A stretch of DNA of 64,000 nucleotides from Odobenus rosmarus divergens (GCF_000321225.1 NW_004451861.1:343131-407130); one strand, 5' to 3'; positions 11,383-25,580 are shown, counted from the stretch's first letter. Notes: generated from the letters alone by a model not told the origin. Numbers and translations: made by a program.

Positions 11383-11592
11383 GGGGCACCTGGGTGTCTC
11401 ATTCAGTTGAGCTTCTGCCTTCGGCTCAGGTTATGATCCTGGAGTCCTGGGATGGAGCCCCACATCGGGCTCCCTGCTCAGCGGGGAGTCTGCTTCTCCC
11501 TCTGCCTGGTGCCCCGCCCCCCCCACTGCCCCGCTCATGCTTGCTCTCTCTCTCAAATAAATTTTAAAAAAATCTTAAAAATAAATAAAATA
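11383..11592 (+). mobile_element. SINEC
   Basis: Starts GGGGCACCTGGGTGTCTCAT and ends in the AAATAAATTTTAAAAAAATC tail. ATCTTTA-like sequence flanks it on both sides. Confidence 0.9.
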
Positions 11593-13264
11593 GTCATCTT
11601 TAAGATTGCTTCTAATCTTATATCTTGCAATTCCATGAATCTATGATGTACTACTTTGAGATCCTGTTTTGGTATATTAACAATATCTGGAATGTGCTTT
11701 CAGCTAACAAAAATATATTTTTTTAAGAGCTTGGTAGAGCATCATACGCCATTATAAGTTTACTTTATATTCTGTAAAGTAAAACGTGGATTTTTAAGTC
11801 ATAGTTTAACCTGGGCATTTCCTTTATTGAATGGTTTTGAAAGAAGTTACTTCATTCTTTCTGCAGAGCTGGCTTCTCCTAACAGAGAGAGTTCCTGCTA
11901 GGCTGATAAACTACTGAAGACAATAATGTAATCCGTAGGACAGGAAAGTTTGGAAATATCAAAATGTCAGCATGGAGATTCTTGCACCAAATGGAACACT
12001 GACCTCATGATGTCTACAAACCTTAACACCTTAAAATCCTACATACCTGGCCCTGGATTTCCGTGTTAGGCAGGCTGCATCATAATTACCTGGAGGGATT
12101 TTAAAAATGCATGCTAGGCTCCACCTGGAGAGATTCTTATACTATAGGGTGGAGTCTGGTAATCTGTTTTTTTCTCTCAAGTGTCCAAGGTAGTTTCATG
12201 TTCCAGATTTTGGAATCTCTGCCCAAACATAAGTTCCTGTTATTTCAAAATATCTTACATTTCAGGATGCATGTTTCTCAGAATCAGAAAACTTTATCAG
12301 TCCGAGTTCAGTGCAGATGATAAAAACCACTATAGGTATTTTGATCAAAAAAGGTTGTAATACAGGAAATCCGGTCTTAGACCATTATTGGAAGGGCTGA
12401 CAGAATGCATTCAAAGTTGGGTCTCCAGGAATAATTCAAGAACCAAAAGGAATCGACCCACTGTGGGAATCGAGAATATCGATTGAAATCACCCACTGCT
12501 GTTAGTGACTGTGCTGTCTCCACTTCAGCCACCTCTAGACTTTCTAGAAGCTGGAAAATATGTGCCCAGGGCTGCAACCCAGGGAATAGGAAGCCTCATC
12601 AAGGGGCACCAATAACTTCTTACCCTTCAAGCTAGAGATGGATGTGGAATGCTGGCAAAGGCTCACAAACCTCGTGATTCCCTGGCTTTGCCAGGGAGTA
12701 CAAACCATAGAAGGGCCATGTAAATAAGGATGGCCCTGCCTTATTTCTGCTTTCCAAATCTTGACCGAGGACATCTATTAGGCCAATCCTGTCACACCTA
12801 GCAACCTAGCCGAAAGGGGTTTGGGAAATGTGGCTTTAGTTTTCCAACCTCTCCGAGTACAAGAAGGAAGGTAGAGGGCAGGCTGAGGGGGCCCATCTCT
12901 GATATCCAGCATGTCAGGAGAACACATGGCCTGTACGAAGGCATTTCCATCAAGTAAAGCAAAGTCACTTGTCTGACCATTGTGGAGAATATGAACAGGA
13001 GGATGTCAGGAGACATGGAAGGGAACTTGGGATTTGACTCTGAACCACTGAAGGGTGAATAATATGACTTGATCTTTTTGGCTGCAGGGAGTGGCATAGT
13101 GTAGAGGAGAGCAGGACCAGACACCAGGTGTGCTGTGTTGCTCACTGTGGATGGAATCACGGGCTTTGTTTAGCATGTTCAGTAATATTATTTTAAATAT
13201 ATTTGATACTATGTTATTTTAAATTATATTCTCTATTATGAGTTTTTAAAGATTATTTTATTCA
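11593..13264. other. Intergenic, with a partial MER5A-like fragment
   Basis: About 12070-12150 resembles MER5A ('catcataattacctggaggga', 'ctaggctccacctggaga'). 12350-13150 is non-repetitive to my eye and open on the minus strand in three short frames, without family features. Confidence 0.45.
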
Positions 13265-14350
13265 TTAAGATTCCTTCCTTTTATTAACATTTTTATTATA
13301 AAAATTTTCAGATATATAGAAAAGTTGAAGGGCTAGTATGAACACCATGTATGGAATAACTTGTTTTGACATTTACAGACATTTTGCCATATTGTTCTCT
13401 TGCTCTGTTTCCATCTGTCTGTCTGTCTCTTTCTCTTGAATTATTGAGTTGAATTATTCAAAGTAAGTTGCAGATATCGTGCTATCATATCATAAGAATT
13501 TAGCAGGCATCTCCTAAAACAGTGAAATTCTCCTCCATAATCAATAGGTCAATTATCACACTTAATAAAATTAACAATCATTTTATAATACACCTAGTGC
13601 CTAATCCATGTTATACTTCCCCCAAATTGTGCTCCACATAGCTTTCTTGGCTATTTTTTTCTTTCAGGTTCGTTTCCAACAAACGTTTACACATTGTGCT
13701 TGCTGATTTAAATCTTTTGATCAAACATTTATGCCAGACCTGCTCCATTTACTTTTTTTTTAAATCATATTGATTGTTTGAATGATGGTTTCATAAAATT
13801 GCACGTTCTGCATTTGACGATTGTTTCTTTTAATTTCACTGTCCCTTTAGTCTCTCTCCTCCATATTCCCTGTAGACTGGGAGTGAAGTGTGAAAGCTGA
13901 TTAGATTCAGGTAAAATGTTCTGCCCTGATTTCATAGGTGAGGTTAACATCATATGCTTCCCTTCACAATGCACATAATGCCAGTTTGTCCCACAATTAG
14001 TGACGCTAATTTGGTCACTTGGTTCAGATGGTGACAGACATCTCTCTCTTGTAAAGGAGGTATCTCTCTTTGTAAATAGTAAGCAATCTGTGGGGTGACA
14101 CTTTTGGCATCATGTCATGTCAATATCCCCAGTGTAATTTACATAGTTTTACATCCACTGATGATCCTGCATGAATCAATTATTTCTTCGAGGGTTGTAA
14201 ATCTCCTATTATTCCTTCTGTATTATTCGCTGGAACTCTTCTGTAAAGAAGAGCTATTCCTCAGCACATGGGGATGATTTTCCCAAAAAGGTATTAATTT
14301 TCAGAGTAATGCTTTGGTATGATAGATCCTGCCAATAGTGTGGATTTTTA
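13265..14350 (-). mobile_element. Ancient L1 3' region (L1M-type), degraded
   Basis: It matches the widespread old mammalian L1 3' region as I remember it, read antisense: 'attataaaaattttcagatata', 'acattttgccatattg', 'aaagtaagttgcagat', 'caatctgtggggtgacac'. It is diverged, the right boundary is uncertain, and no usable frame remains. Confidence 0.65.
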
Positions 14351-15080
14351 TTTATTCAGTGTGTCTCAATCACTTAGTATTTATGGAGCCCACAGTCCTA
14401 ACATTTGACCCCTGTGTGTTTGATATGTAACCACTGATCTTTGAACATTCCTTGCTTTCAGCAACAAGATGTCCCAGGCTTATTTTGCACTTTCTCTCCC
14501 TCAGAACTGGAATTTGCTATTTCTCCAGGAAATCATAGTTATGTCTGGGGAAGTAGGAGGAGTCTACAGAAACCAAGATCTTTGTTCTAAGGTACTGATT
14601 GTAACTGGGTGTCCTGCTTTGAACATCTTCCAGGGGAAAAGAACCAGAGTATATTTCTAAAAATATATGAGTTCCCACTGATATTTTCAATTAAATATTA
14701 CATTTGCCATTGTAATTAATATTGCAGAGTTTATACCTAACGTCTTGGATTTTAGTTTTGGTCTCTCTTTTTACACTGTCAATCTTGGCTCCTGACAATA
14801 ACAGTATATTTACTTGCTTTATCTTACAGTATATATGAAATAGTTTCAAAATAGTGGCAATGTTGTTATTAACAATAAAACCAATAAATGAAGTTTATAA
14901 TTTCTTTTTAGGTCTACACAGACTATATCCCACTAAGTTTATATAGATTGCTATGTTCAAAATCACTTGAAATAAATATTTTCCTCTGCGTTGTTATCAA
15001 TTTGACAAATAATTAGGTGCATCGTTTCCTTTTTCTTTTTCATTTTCTTTTTCTTTTTCTTTGTTTCCCTAGCACTTTTA
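14351..15080. other. AT-rich intergenic
   Basis: Nothing recognised with confidence. It lies between two antisense L1 fragments and may itself be degraded L1. Confidence 0.4.
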
Positions 15081-15920
15081 TATAGAAAAGTTGAAACAAG
15101 AGAAGTATAGTGAACACCCGTATACCCACTAACTAGATACCATGATTAACATTTAACACTGTTTGTCCATCTCCATCCATCAATCTGACCTATTTTTGAT
15201 GCATTTAAAATAACTTGCAGACATTAGTACACTCCACTCCCAACCATTCCAGCCTGTATATCAAGAACTATGTTTGGATATTTGTTTCCAATACTCAAGT
15301 TTTTTTAAGGCAATTTACATGGGGAAAAAAAGCACAAATCTTAAATGTACCATTCCATAGGTTTTAACACATGGATACGTTTGAAGAATCTAAGCTGTTA
15401 TCAAGATATATTCTCTTTTGTGTTTGATTTCTTTTACTCTGAAAGGTTTTGGGATTCATCCATATTGAAGTATGTATTAATACTTCATTTCTTTTTTATT
15501 ACTGACTAATATTTCTTTGTATAGCTATACCACAGTTTCTTTATCCACTCACCTATTGATGGACATCTAAGCTGTTTCCAGTGTGGGGTTTTTACAAAGA
15601 AAGCTGCTATAAATATTCTTGTAAAGTCTTTTTGTGGGCATACATTTTCATTTCTATTGGATAAGTTAAGTAGGAGTGGAATTCTGGATCAGAGGCTAAA
15701 TGTTTATTTAGCCTTATAAGGAAGTGCCATGTTTTTTTTCTGAAACGATTATAACATTTTAAACTCCCTCCAACCATGTAGGAGAATTCCACATCCTTGT
15801 CAGTATTAAATGTTGTCATTAAAAAAAACTTTTTTAGCTAGTCCAGTAAGTGTGCAGTGGATTTTGTTACTGTTGTGTAGTTTTATCTTTTGAACGTGTA
15901 AAATATTATGATCTTTTCCT
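15081..15920 (-). mobile_element. Ancient L1 fragment, antisense
   Basis: The first part repeats the L1 3' theme ('agaaaagttgaaacaagaga', 'gaacacccgtatacccacta'). The second has the antisense ORF2-end signature ('ctttatccactcacctattg', 'atggacatctaagctgtttcc', 'gcatacattttcatttctat'). Both are orientated right to left. Confidence 0.75.
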
Positions 15921-17590
15921 GATTTTTTAAAAAGTCTTATTTCTTTATTAATGCTGGGGCCTCAGTATCAACCCATCAAGGAAATTAAAGCCTGCATGTG
16001 ATTTTAGGTATTATTTAATTTAGCAGTTTTTATAAGTATAGAAAATGAGGCTCAGGGAGCTTGTCCAAGTATATACCAAGAAGATTCTAGAGAGTGAACT
16101 ATGAGATTTCCATCCCAATGCTTTCTTTTCTACAATGCCCCTGCCACTTGATCATGTGCTTTTCCCCCTTAGTGATGACTTCCCCCTTTTGCAAAAAGTT
16201 GCTTATTCTTGACTTTAAAAAAACAGTATGGCTGACTATAAGGACAAATGTAATCATTTTGCATGAAGTTTTAATCTCTTTTATGTTCCATTGATTCATA
16301 ACTATAATTCACTACAAAGGACTTATTCATCAATTAGGAAGGAATTTGATGAAGGTGGAGGGGCAGATAATGGGATGGGTGGAAGCCTGGAGAGTCCTTC
16401 TTTTCATGTATCTCAAACATCATTTTCTGAAAGTGTTACAACAATTCACAAAAATTTTCTAATGACATTCTCTTTTCCTATCAACTTTTGAGGAAGCTCT
16501 GACATAACTTCTCTGATAGTCATGTACTTAACCTTCAACTTGAAGAACCTTTTCAAACCCTCATTGTCCAATAGAGGAAATATTAAAGGTGGGAGAGATT
16601 TGAAAATGAGAATTTTAAACTGGCTTCTCACAGATGCCCTAACCAAAAGTCATTTAAAAAGCTATAGAGCATTAACTCATACATTCAATTAACATCTAAA
16701 TTAAAGGAGACGTTTGTTTTTAAATGGAGAAATTTTTACTAGCAATACTTCGCTGGCATTAAAATACAATCCCTGAACATGTTTAGGATGGCAGTTCTTT
16801 AACATGTTTAAACTTCACTCCATCTCACTTCTACCATCTCTCCAGTAAATGATCTCCAGAAAAGTATGAAGACACAATTTTGGTCCGGTCCCAAGTGTCT
16901 CTGTTTGCATCTTTTTTTGTTTGTTTGTTTGCATCTTTTAATTAAAGAAATCAATCCATAAAGACTTGTACTATATTTTGGCTAATTGAATTTAAATTAA
17001 AAAAAACCTTGTAATTGTAGAAAATTTACTGGTGGGCATCTATTAATTGACAGGAGGGGGGGCAGTTTCAGAAGGGGTCCCATGACATAGGTAGAAACAA
17101 GCTATTCTGCTTGCATCCTGCCTCAAGAGGTAGCAGAACTCCACAGAAAGTCCCTGGAAAGCCCAGATCTCTTGATCTCAGAAGTGCTGGAATGGAAAGC
17201 CAGGATGGAAAGGCCCCTCTTGAGCTCAGGAATGTGGAGACTCAATGGTGCTGTCCGTTCTTTATCTTAGGGCTGAAGGCATTGGCGTGGGATGTATACC
17301 ACAGCTTCCTTCACCCTGCTCACTACAAAGGCTTATACAAACTTCATCCCATATACCAGCAGTATTGGTGAAGCAAACCTTGTTACATGTTAAAAAAAAG
17401 AAATTTCCGGAGGAGATGTCATCCATGCACACTTCACCCAAGTTCTCCTCAGGTAGATCCTTGGAAAGTTTTCAGACACAGAATAAATCTGTAATGAATC
17501 ATAAGTATAAGGGAGTTTTATGAATTAATACATGCATGGGAACACATTCTATAAACCAGTCATTTGGGTAGCTCTGGGCATTTAGAGATG
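15921..17590. other. Intergenic, nothing recognised
   Basis: AT-rich in the left two-thirds, with a less AT-rich unassigned segment at 17100-17350. Short frames only. Confidence 0.45.
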
Positions 17591-17930
17591 AAAATGTCCA
17601 TCTCTGCCCATCAGATGGGCAAAGAAGGCGAGGCTCTGAATCAAAAGGAATTTCCATAGATTGCCAGTGGGAATGTAAATTGCTATCACCTCTTTGAGGG
17701 AGAATATGGCACTTCCTACCAAAGCTGAGCACAAGCATGCTCTGTGACTCAGCGATTCTTTCTCATTCCTGACCTGGAGAAATGCATGCACACGTGTGCC
17801 AGGATTCTTGTACAAGAATGTTTTCAACAACAATGTTTACAGTTGCTCCAAACTGGTTCATCAACTTTGTAATGAATGAATTGCGGAATGTCTCATGTGA
17901 TAGAAATCTGGAGAGAAGGGAAAATAAGTC
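17591..17930 (+). mobile_element. Ancient L1 ORF2 end, sense
   Basis: 'ccagtgggaatgtaaattgct', then 'gaatgttttcaacaacaatg' follow the order of the L1 ORF2 C-terminal region in the sense orientation. It is heavily mutated and non-coding. Confidence 0.6.
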
Positions 17931-20621
17931 AGCTACAGCTAAACACCATAGCCTGGAATCTTAAACACAACCCTGAATGCAAGAAAGAAGACAAAAGAGA
18001 GAGATCTTTATGCTCTGTCCATGGGAAGATCCCCTTTCTATAAAATTCGAAATCAGGAAAAATGAAACTTTGTTGTTTAAGGAGGCATACAAAGGTGGGA
18101 AAACTCTAACGAAGAGTGAGGAAGTGATTAACATTTAGGGCAAGAATAACAGTTATTTTCAGGAGGGAGGAAGCCATGTGTGCGATAAAAAAGGATACAT
18201 GAAGTTTTGGGGAGTGCTGACCCAGGTTTTTTAAAAAATAATTACTCAATATACTGTGTATTTGTTAAGGGCATTCTTATTAGGAAGCAAGAACAGAAAG
18301 ACCTAAAGAAGAAAAGAGGAAACCAAGGAAAACTTAGAAGGGAAAATTGAGGCATAAACACAAAGGAGAAAATAGGGTAGGGAATGAATCAGGAGGAAAT
18401 CTGAGAGAAAATATATGAAAGGAATAAAATCTAAAAGTACAAGGAAGGGCTACAGTGAGAGAGAGGAGGGTTGATAAACTCCATTTGCTCTCCGCTGCAG
18501 GAAGGGGAAAGATACATGAAAGAGAATTGAGAAAGTTTTAACAGAAAAGAAGAGAAATTGATCAGACATGTCTAATGGGAATGAAAAAATTAAAAGTTCA
18601 CGGAGCAAGAATAAAATGAGGCTTATTTTTTAAAAGAACAAACATTTACAGGAAATCAAGGGGGCTCACATTTCAAAGATCAAAAAAGCCACGTAATGGA
18701 AAAGTCTTTAGGAAAAAAAACAAAACAAGAATGGTCATAAAATCTGATTAATTTACTCATTTGTAGATGCTGAGGGAAATGATCAGGGAAACGGGACAAA
18801 AAATATTTACAAATTATAATACTAGAAAAAATATAGAAGGATAAAAGGATGAAAATGGTTAGATTTTTTCCAAGTTTCTGGTGTCCTTACTTCTTACTTT
18901 GCTAAGAAAAAAGAAAAAAGGGGACAGAAAAGAAGGAAGAAGAAACACACCACAAAGCCGAGCATTTGGGGTCACTCCAACTCATTAAAACTGGAAGGAA
19001 TGGAGATCCTCCTCACCCTTGGGAGGATGGTGGGAAAATCATGAGTTCACTTTTCCTGGGGGCATGACACTCCCTCAACTGGAAAGGCAAGTTCCATTCA
19101 AGCTAAAGGAGCAGCTAGGAAGTGACCTCACAAAAATCTTCCTCTGCTCTAGGGTAATTTGTGCCTTTCATGATTTAACTCAGTCTACCACATCTTGACC
19201 TAGTTGAAAACTGGGTCAGACCATTTTTTTTTTTTTAAAGCGGAAGCCTAAAAAACCACCCTCCCTTAAACAAATTCATATTTTGCACTATTTTTCATAT
19301 TCAGTTTCTTTTCTAACTTTTTGGAGATGCTCATGAAAATTGCTTGAGCCAGCCGGAGACCCTGGACTCTGAATCCACAGAGAATTGGAAAGAAAGTGGA
19401 AATTCACAAGATAGTAAGAGGACTTACTTGCAGCCCCTCCTGGCCTGGTCCTGGGTGTTAACTTAGAAGACATTCAGCCTTTTGATTGTAACATTTCTTC
19501 TTCTCTGAGTGATCATGGAAGTGCAGATAAACCCCATTTGGGCTCAGAGATTTCTATGAGGGGCTGAAGGAAGACCGTGTGTTGGGAGTTAGGTAATTGA
19601 GGAGGAGTGAGTACTAACTGAGGCTGCAGAGGAGGTTGGGGGCAGGGACTCCCAGGCAACATGAAGGAGTTTGTGAGGATTGTAAAGATTGGTAATATGC
19701 TCAGATTCGACGTTTGAAGCAGGTTAGAAGGGACCAGAGCCTCTGGCAGAATGATGGGGAAGAAACTGGTCTGAGTGTAGGTCTAGCGTGGGAAGCTGCT
19801 CACTGATGAACAAACTTTCATCTTGGCCTGGACCATAAACTCCCCTGGGAGCATGATTATCTGCTCATTTCCCCGTCTTCCTGGTTGAAACGGAAATGAT
19901 TGCCCGAGGAAGGTTGCCAGATAAAATAGAGGCCAACCACTTAATTTTGAATTTTGGATAAGCAATATATGTTTTTTAGCATTATTATGTTCCATGCAAT
20001 ATTTGGGACATACTTACACTAAAAATATTATGTGCTGTTTATCTGATATTCAAAATTAATAAAACATCTTGTATTTTTATTTGCTAAACCTGACCACCGT
20101 ACCCCCAAGGCAGTTTTGGGGGTCACAAACAGAAGAAGGTAGAGCCGAAACATGAAAGGAGCCCATGTCTCTGAATCAAAGCTTGCGTGAGAACTGCACA
20201 GGAGGGCTGCCTTGATTTTAGGACTCTGGCTTCCAGAACAGTAAGGAAGTAAATTTATGTTTTAAGTCACTAGGATTTTGCTAATTTGTTACAGGAATTA
20301 ATACGTAGCCTAACACTTTGGAACTACTGAACCTCTTTTCCTCTGTTTTTCTTCCTTTTCTGTCTTCCTTGTTTATCCCTTAGACACCCAGAATGCCAAC
20401 ACCGGGGAGGATATTAGTGATAATTGGAACTAATTTGCTTGTTTTCAGATGAGGAAACTGAGGACATGAGGAGTGTCACTTGGAGAGTAGTTCTCGGTGT
20501 TCTTTCCTCCATGCTATTTATACACTCTCTTGTATTTCTCGTCTTTTCCTCCTCCTCTTCATCTTCTTGTCTCCCTCCTCCAAAATCTTTCTAGTCTTCC
20601 TGTTTCTAGCCCCCATTCTTT
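17931..20621. other. Intergenic; A/purine-rich left part
   Basis: 18240-18960 is strikingly purine-rich on the + strand (many GAAA/AGGA runs). About 19910-20100 contains a dispersed-repeat-like segment ('ttgggacatacttacactaaaa', 'ttgctaaacctgaccacc') whose family I cannot name. No gene was seen. Confidence 0.45.
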
Positions 20622-20707
20622 TCTCCATCATCCATCCATCCATCATGCATCCATCCATCCATCATCCATCCACCCACCCATCGATCCATCCATCCATCCG
20701 TCCATCA
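20622..20707. repeat. (CATC)n microsatellite
   Basis: Interrupted CATC tetranucleotide repeats with ATG, CCAC and CGAT interruptions. They create two long proline/serine/histidine open frames that are artefacts. Confidence 0.95.
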
Positions 20708-20875
20708 TTTATCTAACATAGTCTTCCCTGATTTGTTCGTTAATTATTCCAAAGGAACACTTTTCAAATTCACTAGTCCTCACTTCCCCCCACCCACTTT
20801 AATCATTTTGTCCCCCCTTTCATTATGGTGTGTCACTAGTTATAATCTATTTGGGTAAAGAAATTTCCTTTCTAA

Positions 20876-21088
20876 AAATGCAATATCTCAAGGGAGCCTG
20901 AGTGGCTTAAGTGTCTGACTCTTGATTTCGGCTCAGGTCATGATCTCAGGGTTGTGGGAATCGAGCTCCATGTTCAGTGGGGAGTTTCCTTGAGATTCTC
21001 TCTCTCTCCCCTTGCCCCCCCAGCTCGCAGGTGCTCTCTGTCTCTCTCTAAAATGAATGATTAAATCTTAAAAAAAATGCAATATCTC
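20876..21088 (+). mobile_element. SINEC with perfect 14-bp target duplication
   Basis: The element is 20890-21074, with a diverged head (GGGAGCCTGAGTGGCTTAAG). Flanks 20876-20889 and 21075-21088 are identical (AAATGCAATATCTC). Confidence 0.92.
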
Positions 21089-22261
21089 TAGTTTGGTTGT
21101 CAGATTTCCATAGGCAAAACCCATCTGGGACACTTGTTAAGAGCTCCACCCCACACCTACTATTTGTATATTGTTTCAGTACTCTGTATTCTTTGTATAT
21201 TCGAATATTGTTTAAGTACTTTGAGGAGCACTTTGTAGAAACCACTGGTTTCCCAGACTCTGGGATTTCACAGATTGGTCTTAAAAAAGATGTGGGGGAT
21301 TCACAATGAAGGGGTGTTGACTAACAGAGTTGCCAATTCTTTATTTTTCAAAGCAAAATCATTAGACTAATGAACAAGTAAACATGCCACCATTTCATTA
21401 AAAAAGCGACATTTTCACATCATTAATATGGGAAGAATAATTTCAGAGTAGTGGAAACTCCTGCAAGAAGGCACAGGAAGTAAAGTTCTGTTGATACCTG
21501 AATGTCTTTTTGAAAAGAGAATATATTAAAGCATGTAGATACATAAAAATAAAGAACAACATAACATTTTATTTTATTTTAGTGTATTTTTCCTTTATAC
21601 AAGCTTGTCAATTTGCACATTTATATTTGAAGTGGTGTGAAATGAGGTGACAATATCCTACTTCTTCCTGGATGTAATGTTTATCAGTTATTCCTGAAAA
21701 TCTGTTCTCAGATGCGTATGTTGACAGAAATAGAAACAACTTTCTTCAGGCGATTTCTCTCCATTTAAAATATCCTGGATAAAGATAAAGAAAGGACCTC
21801 GTGGTTCCAGCCATTTCTCCTGATTTTTCTCATTCTCAGTGATGGAAGTGGCTCTGTTTGGGTGATTTGCCCAAATGGGAAAGAAAGAGCCAGAGGCTCC
21901 AGGGATCCCTCCCTTCCCGGTGACCACTTCCGCCCAGGGCTGGCCGCCAGGGAGCTGAATGCAAGCATCTGGGTCCAGATAAAGGTCTGGACGGGGGAAA
22001 ACCTCATCCCCGACAGAAACCACATCTCAGACGTCTGTTGGGAGTCAACCTTTCTTCATGACATTGGGAAATGTGAGGAAAATTTTCTGGCCAGTTGTTC
22101 TCCAGAGTGTATCAGAATCACCTCTACAGTTTTAGAAATGTTCAGGCACTTAGTTCAGTTTTGGAAAGGATATGTTTGACATATGGTTTTGTTTTGTTGT
22201 TGACTTTTAAACCACAAAATGATCTCGTGCCCATTCTAATTAAGGACCTTACTATATGCAA
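21089..22261. other. Intergenic, nothing coding
   Basis: 21690-22180 is open for about 100 codons in both directions with no recognisable domain. About 22090-22150 may be a MER5-like scrap ('gtatcagaatcacctctacag'). Confidence 0.4.
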
Positions 22262-22428
22262 CAGTGGTTCTCACCGATGCCCGTAAGTATATTTACTTAG
22301 GGAGAAATGCCTGAGCCCTACCCCAGACTACTTATAACAGAATATCTGGTGCAGGAGGGAGCCCGGGCATCCATAGTTTTAAAAGCTTTCCAGAAGATTC
22401 TAATGTGCTGCCAGAGTTGAGAATAACA
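22262..22428 (+). mobile_element. MER5A/B-like hAT MITE
   Basis: It begins CAGTGGTTCTCA and ends near GAGTTGAGAATAAC, the MER5 terminal pattern. The interior has 'cctgagccctaccccagac' and 'gaagattctaatgtgctgcc'. It is an old non-autonomous DNA transposon. Confidence 0.65.
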
Positions 22429-25400
22429 GGGGAAAAATGCTTGTATCCACAAAATTTTGCATACCATTTCATGAGCCCAATATTAAGGAATCCCACACAG
22501 GACACTTATAGCCAATAGTCCACTATTCCTTGGTGTGACTTTATAAATCACGTGGGCTTTTTTTAGGAGGCAGAACCAGAGTAAGCCTTGTAATAGAAGC
22601 CAGTGCTTTCTGAACACTTCCTGAACGCCTAGTCCTGTTCTAGGGGTTTACAGGTATTACTGTATCTCACAAGGATACCAGGAGGTTGGCACTAGTATTT
22701 TCCTTGTTTTATAAGAGGGAGAATAAGGGTTAATTCAGTTGCCTGGATTCATGCAGCTGAATCATGAGGCAGTGTGGCTCTGCACTTGCCCTCTGCCCCA
22801 GAATGCTCTGAAGGAGGAGGAAGCTCAGCAGGGAAATGGCTGGGGGGAAGATGGTTAAAGAGGGCAGCTATTGTAAAAGCTTGTAACACCTTGGCAATTA
22901 GCATGAGTCCAGGGGGACCCTTGTGAAGGGCAGGCAAGGAAGGAAAAGAATGCTCCGGAGCATCCCTGGTGGGAAAGAGAATTGGTGTATGAAGGCAGCT
23001 GAAGCTGAGACAAAGACAAATGTCCTTACCCTGTTTGAATAATGTCCCTGAGCTTTGTACCCACAGAAGGGGAAGGAAACTGTTACGTAGTATAAGGCAG
23101 GCGAACTAGACTGCTCTTCCATGGTGAACTGTTCCTATTTCCACGTGGCTGCCCAAAGAAAATCATTTGACTTGAAGGTACAGCATTAGACTCGGGATCT
23201 AGAATGAGGGAGGTAGCAGCCCCTTTCCTTTGTGTTGTTCACACCACATGCAGAGAATGAGCCGTACTTGGAAAAGGAGATGAGAAGAGGGTGTGAGGAA
23301 CCAGCAGGGATTCAAGGTGACCTTGAAGGGCACAGAGAACCAGCTGCAGTGTGCTGCCTTGTAGAAGATTGATTAGACCCTGCGAGTCTTGTTTCCAGGG
23401 CTGGACTGCGGGTGGATACAGACTGAGGGTTTATCCCATTAGAACACTCTCTGCTTTGAGAAGTGAATTCTTTATTCCTGGAAAGAACCAAGATAGGCTG
23501 AACCATGCCTGGGGACAGGGGTACCTTTCAAGGTCTTTGCAAGTGACCTTCTGACGATTCCTGAACCTCATTCAATTAGTGAACAAGGGTTTACCGTCCT
23601 CAGGCTAGGCATGAGGGACACGGTGGTGAACCCACAGACTTGGCAAGGAGGGAGGAAAGAGAAATGGACAGCTTCATGCCTATACTCATGATCGCTTGTT
23701 CCTGGGACCTAGAATTTGGATTCAGATTACTTAGCATGATGTTTCCTTTTATATTTTAGAGCCAATCTCTCTCTCTCCTTTTCGTTCTTTTTCTTCCCTT
23801 TCTCATATGCCCGATATATTTCCCTCCCCCTTTGTCTATTTTTAATGCCTCCTCTTTCCTTGTCATTAACCATCTGTTTCTGTGACTTTTCTCTCTCTTT
23901 TATCCCCTGTTCTTCCCTTTTACCTCCTTCCTATCACCCACTAATAAATGGGTGAAATTAGTACCTGTACTAAACAATGTCTAAGTACTATATTTATGTA
24001 GGCATATATCGAAATATCTGCTCATCGTTTTTGTATTTTTGGTTGAGTTAGAAGAATAAAAGTATTTAAATAAAAGAGAAAATAGATTTCTTCTCTCCTG
24101 TAAGCCAGTTCTTAAAGGTGAACTTTTCTTCCCCTTTGGTATGGGAAGTACTAAGCAGGTTATACCATCAATATATCACATATTGTATGTTTTGTTACTC
24201 AACAATGAATAGCTTTCTTGTTCTGCTCTGGTTTATCAGGTACCCACATTTCTAGAACAATAACATCGGCAGGACAACCAGCCCAAAAAGCTAACTTCAC
24301 TTCATTGTTTCAAAAGTGGTGGTTTCCACTGTGAAGAAACGCAGCTTGAATTTTTATTCTTTTCACTTCTGGAGGTTAACATTGTGAGTGAATTCTGAGA
24401 ACAAGCATTTCAAATAGTTCTGCTTTAACATGAAAGCGGAGAGCACGTAACAACGTATTTTAGGAACTTTCACTTGGAAAGGACTAAAAAAAGATTACTC
24501 TCGACAATTGCCACGTATTAAATAGCACTTTCTGCTCCAAGAGGGAAATAAATCAAGATGGTAGAGGAAGCAGGGGGGCCACACAAGAACACAGTTCTAC
24601 CATCTGTAAACTACTTAACGAACATCTCTGGTTGAAGCCGTGATGTAGTCCAGAAGTTTTAATGGGATATTAACCCTGCATTCTAAAGGGGGCTTTTGCC
24701 CAGATAACTTTCTACCTCAAAGAAATCAGATTGGTGTGATATTTCCCCTGGCTCCATGCCCTGTTAGATAATATCATGAATTCTTTGCTTACTGTTCCTA
24801 CAATGTTGTACTTTTTTTTTTTCACTCATTATATTTCTGGAAAAGATATGACCAGTTGCCAAACTGCCAAACAGATCTGTCAATTGTTAAGGGATGAGGA
24901 ACCATAGTCGGTGATGTGTGCCAGGTACTATATTAGGTGGTTTACACTCATGATCTCACTTACTTCTCATGATAATCCTTCCAGGGAGGGGTTATCATTA
25001 TATACACAGGATGCTGAGGTTCAACTCTGGGAAGGTCAGGTTTGGGGAGTCAAGCAGGGATTCAAGCTCCCAGTCCTCTGACTCTAACACCTCCCACTTT
25101 TCCATTGCAGCTGAGAACATAGCCTACGTCAGGGTTTAAACACCCCTTCCCCTAGTCTTTCTGAGGGAGGGCTAGGGTGGCGAGATCACATGGAAAATGT
25201 GTGCTAGAAGGATGTCTGGGAGACGCAGTCTTGGTTTCTAGAACAGCATCCAGCTTGCAGTAAGGCCTGATCCAACCCAAGGATGGAATGGACTAGAAGG
25301 ACCCCACAGCCAATGCTTGCAGACCACACCTTTGGCTACTCAACACCCACAGATACCCTTCTTCCCACACGTAAACTTTCAAACCACAACAACAGCAACA

Positions 25401-25580
25401 AAAAATGCCCTCATTATTGTCATGATACCATTCCCCAAAATGGAGACCTCCAATGTTACCCAGCATCAGCAATCGTCTCTGCATGAGTGTCTTTCCCGTT
25501 TCAGTTCAATCTCAGCCTCGGTTGTTTTACTATAACCTACTGGCAAAATTGTAACCAAGCCCTGTGTAAAATAGTCAGAA
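22429..25580. other. Intergenic, with two MIR-like remnants
   Basis: MIR-like segments are seen at about 22600-22760 and 24920-25100 ('gatctcacttacttctcatg', then 'atgctgaggttc'). 23760-23930 is pyrimidine-rich. No gene was supported. Confidence 0.5.

Noticed and set aside
12798..13160. 120-codon minus-strand frame
   Set aside because: No recognised motif, no splice context and no supporting feature on either side.
20480..20721. Serine/proline/histidine-rich frames
   Set aside because: Produced by the (CATC)n microsatellite.
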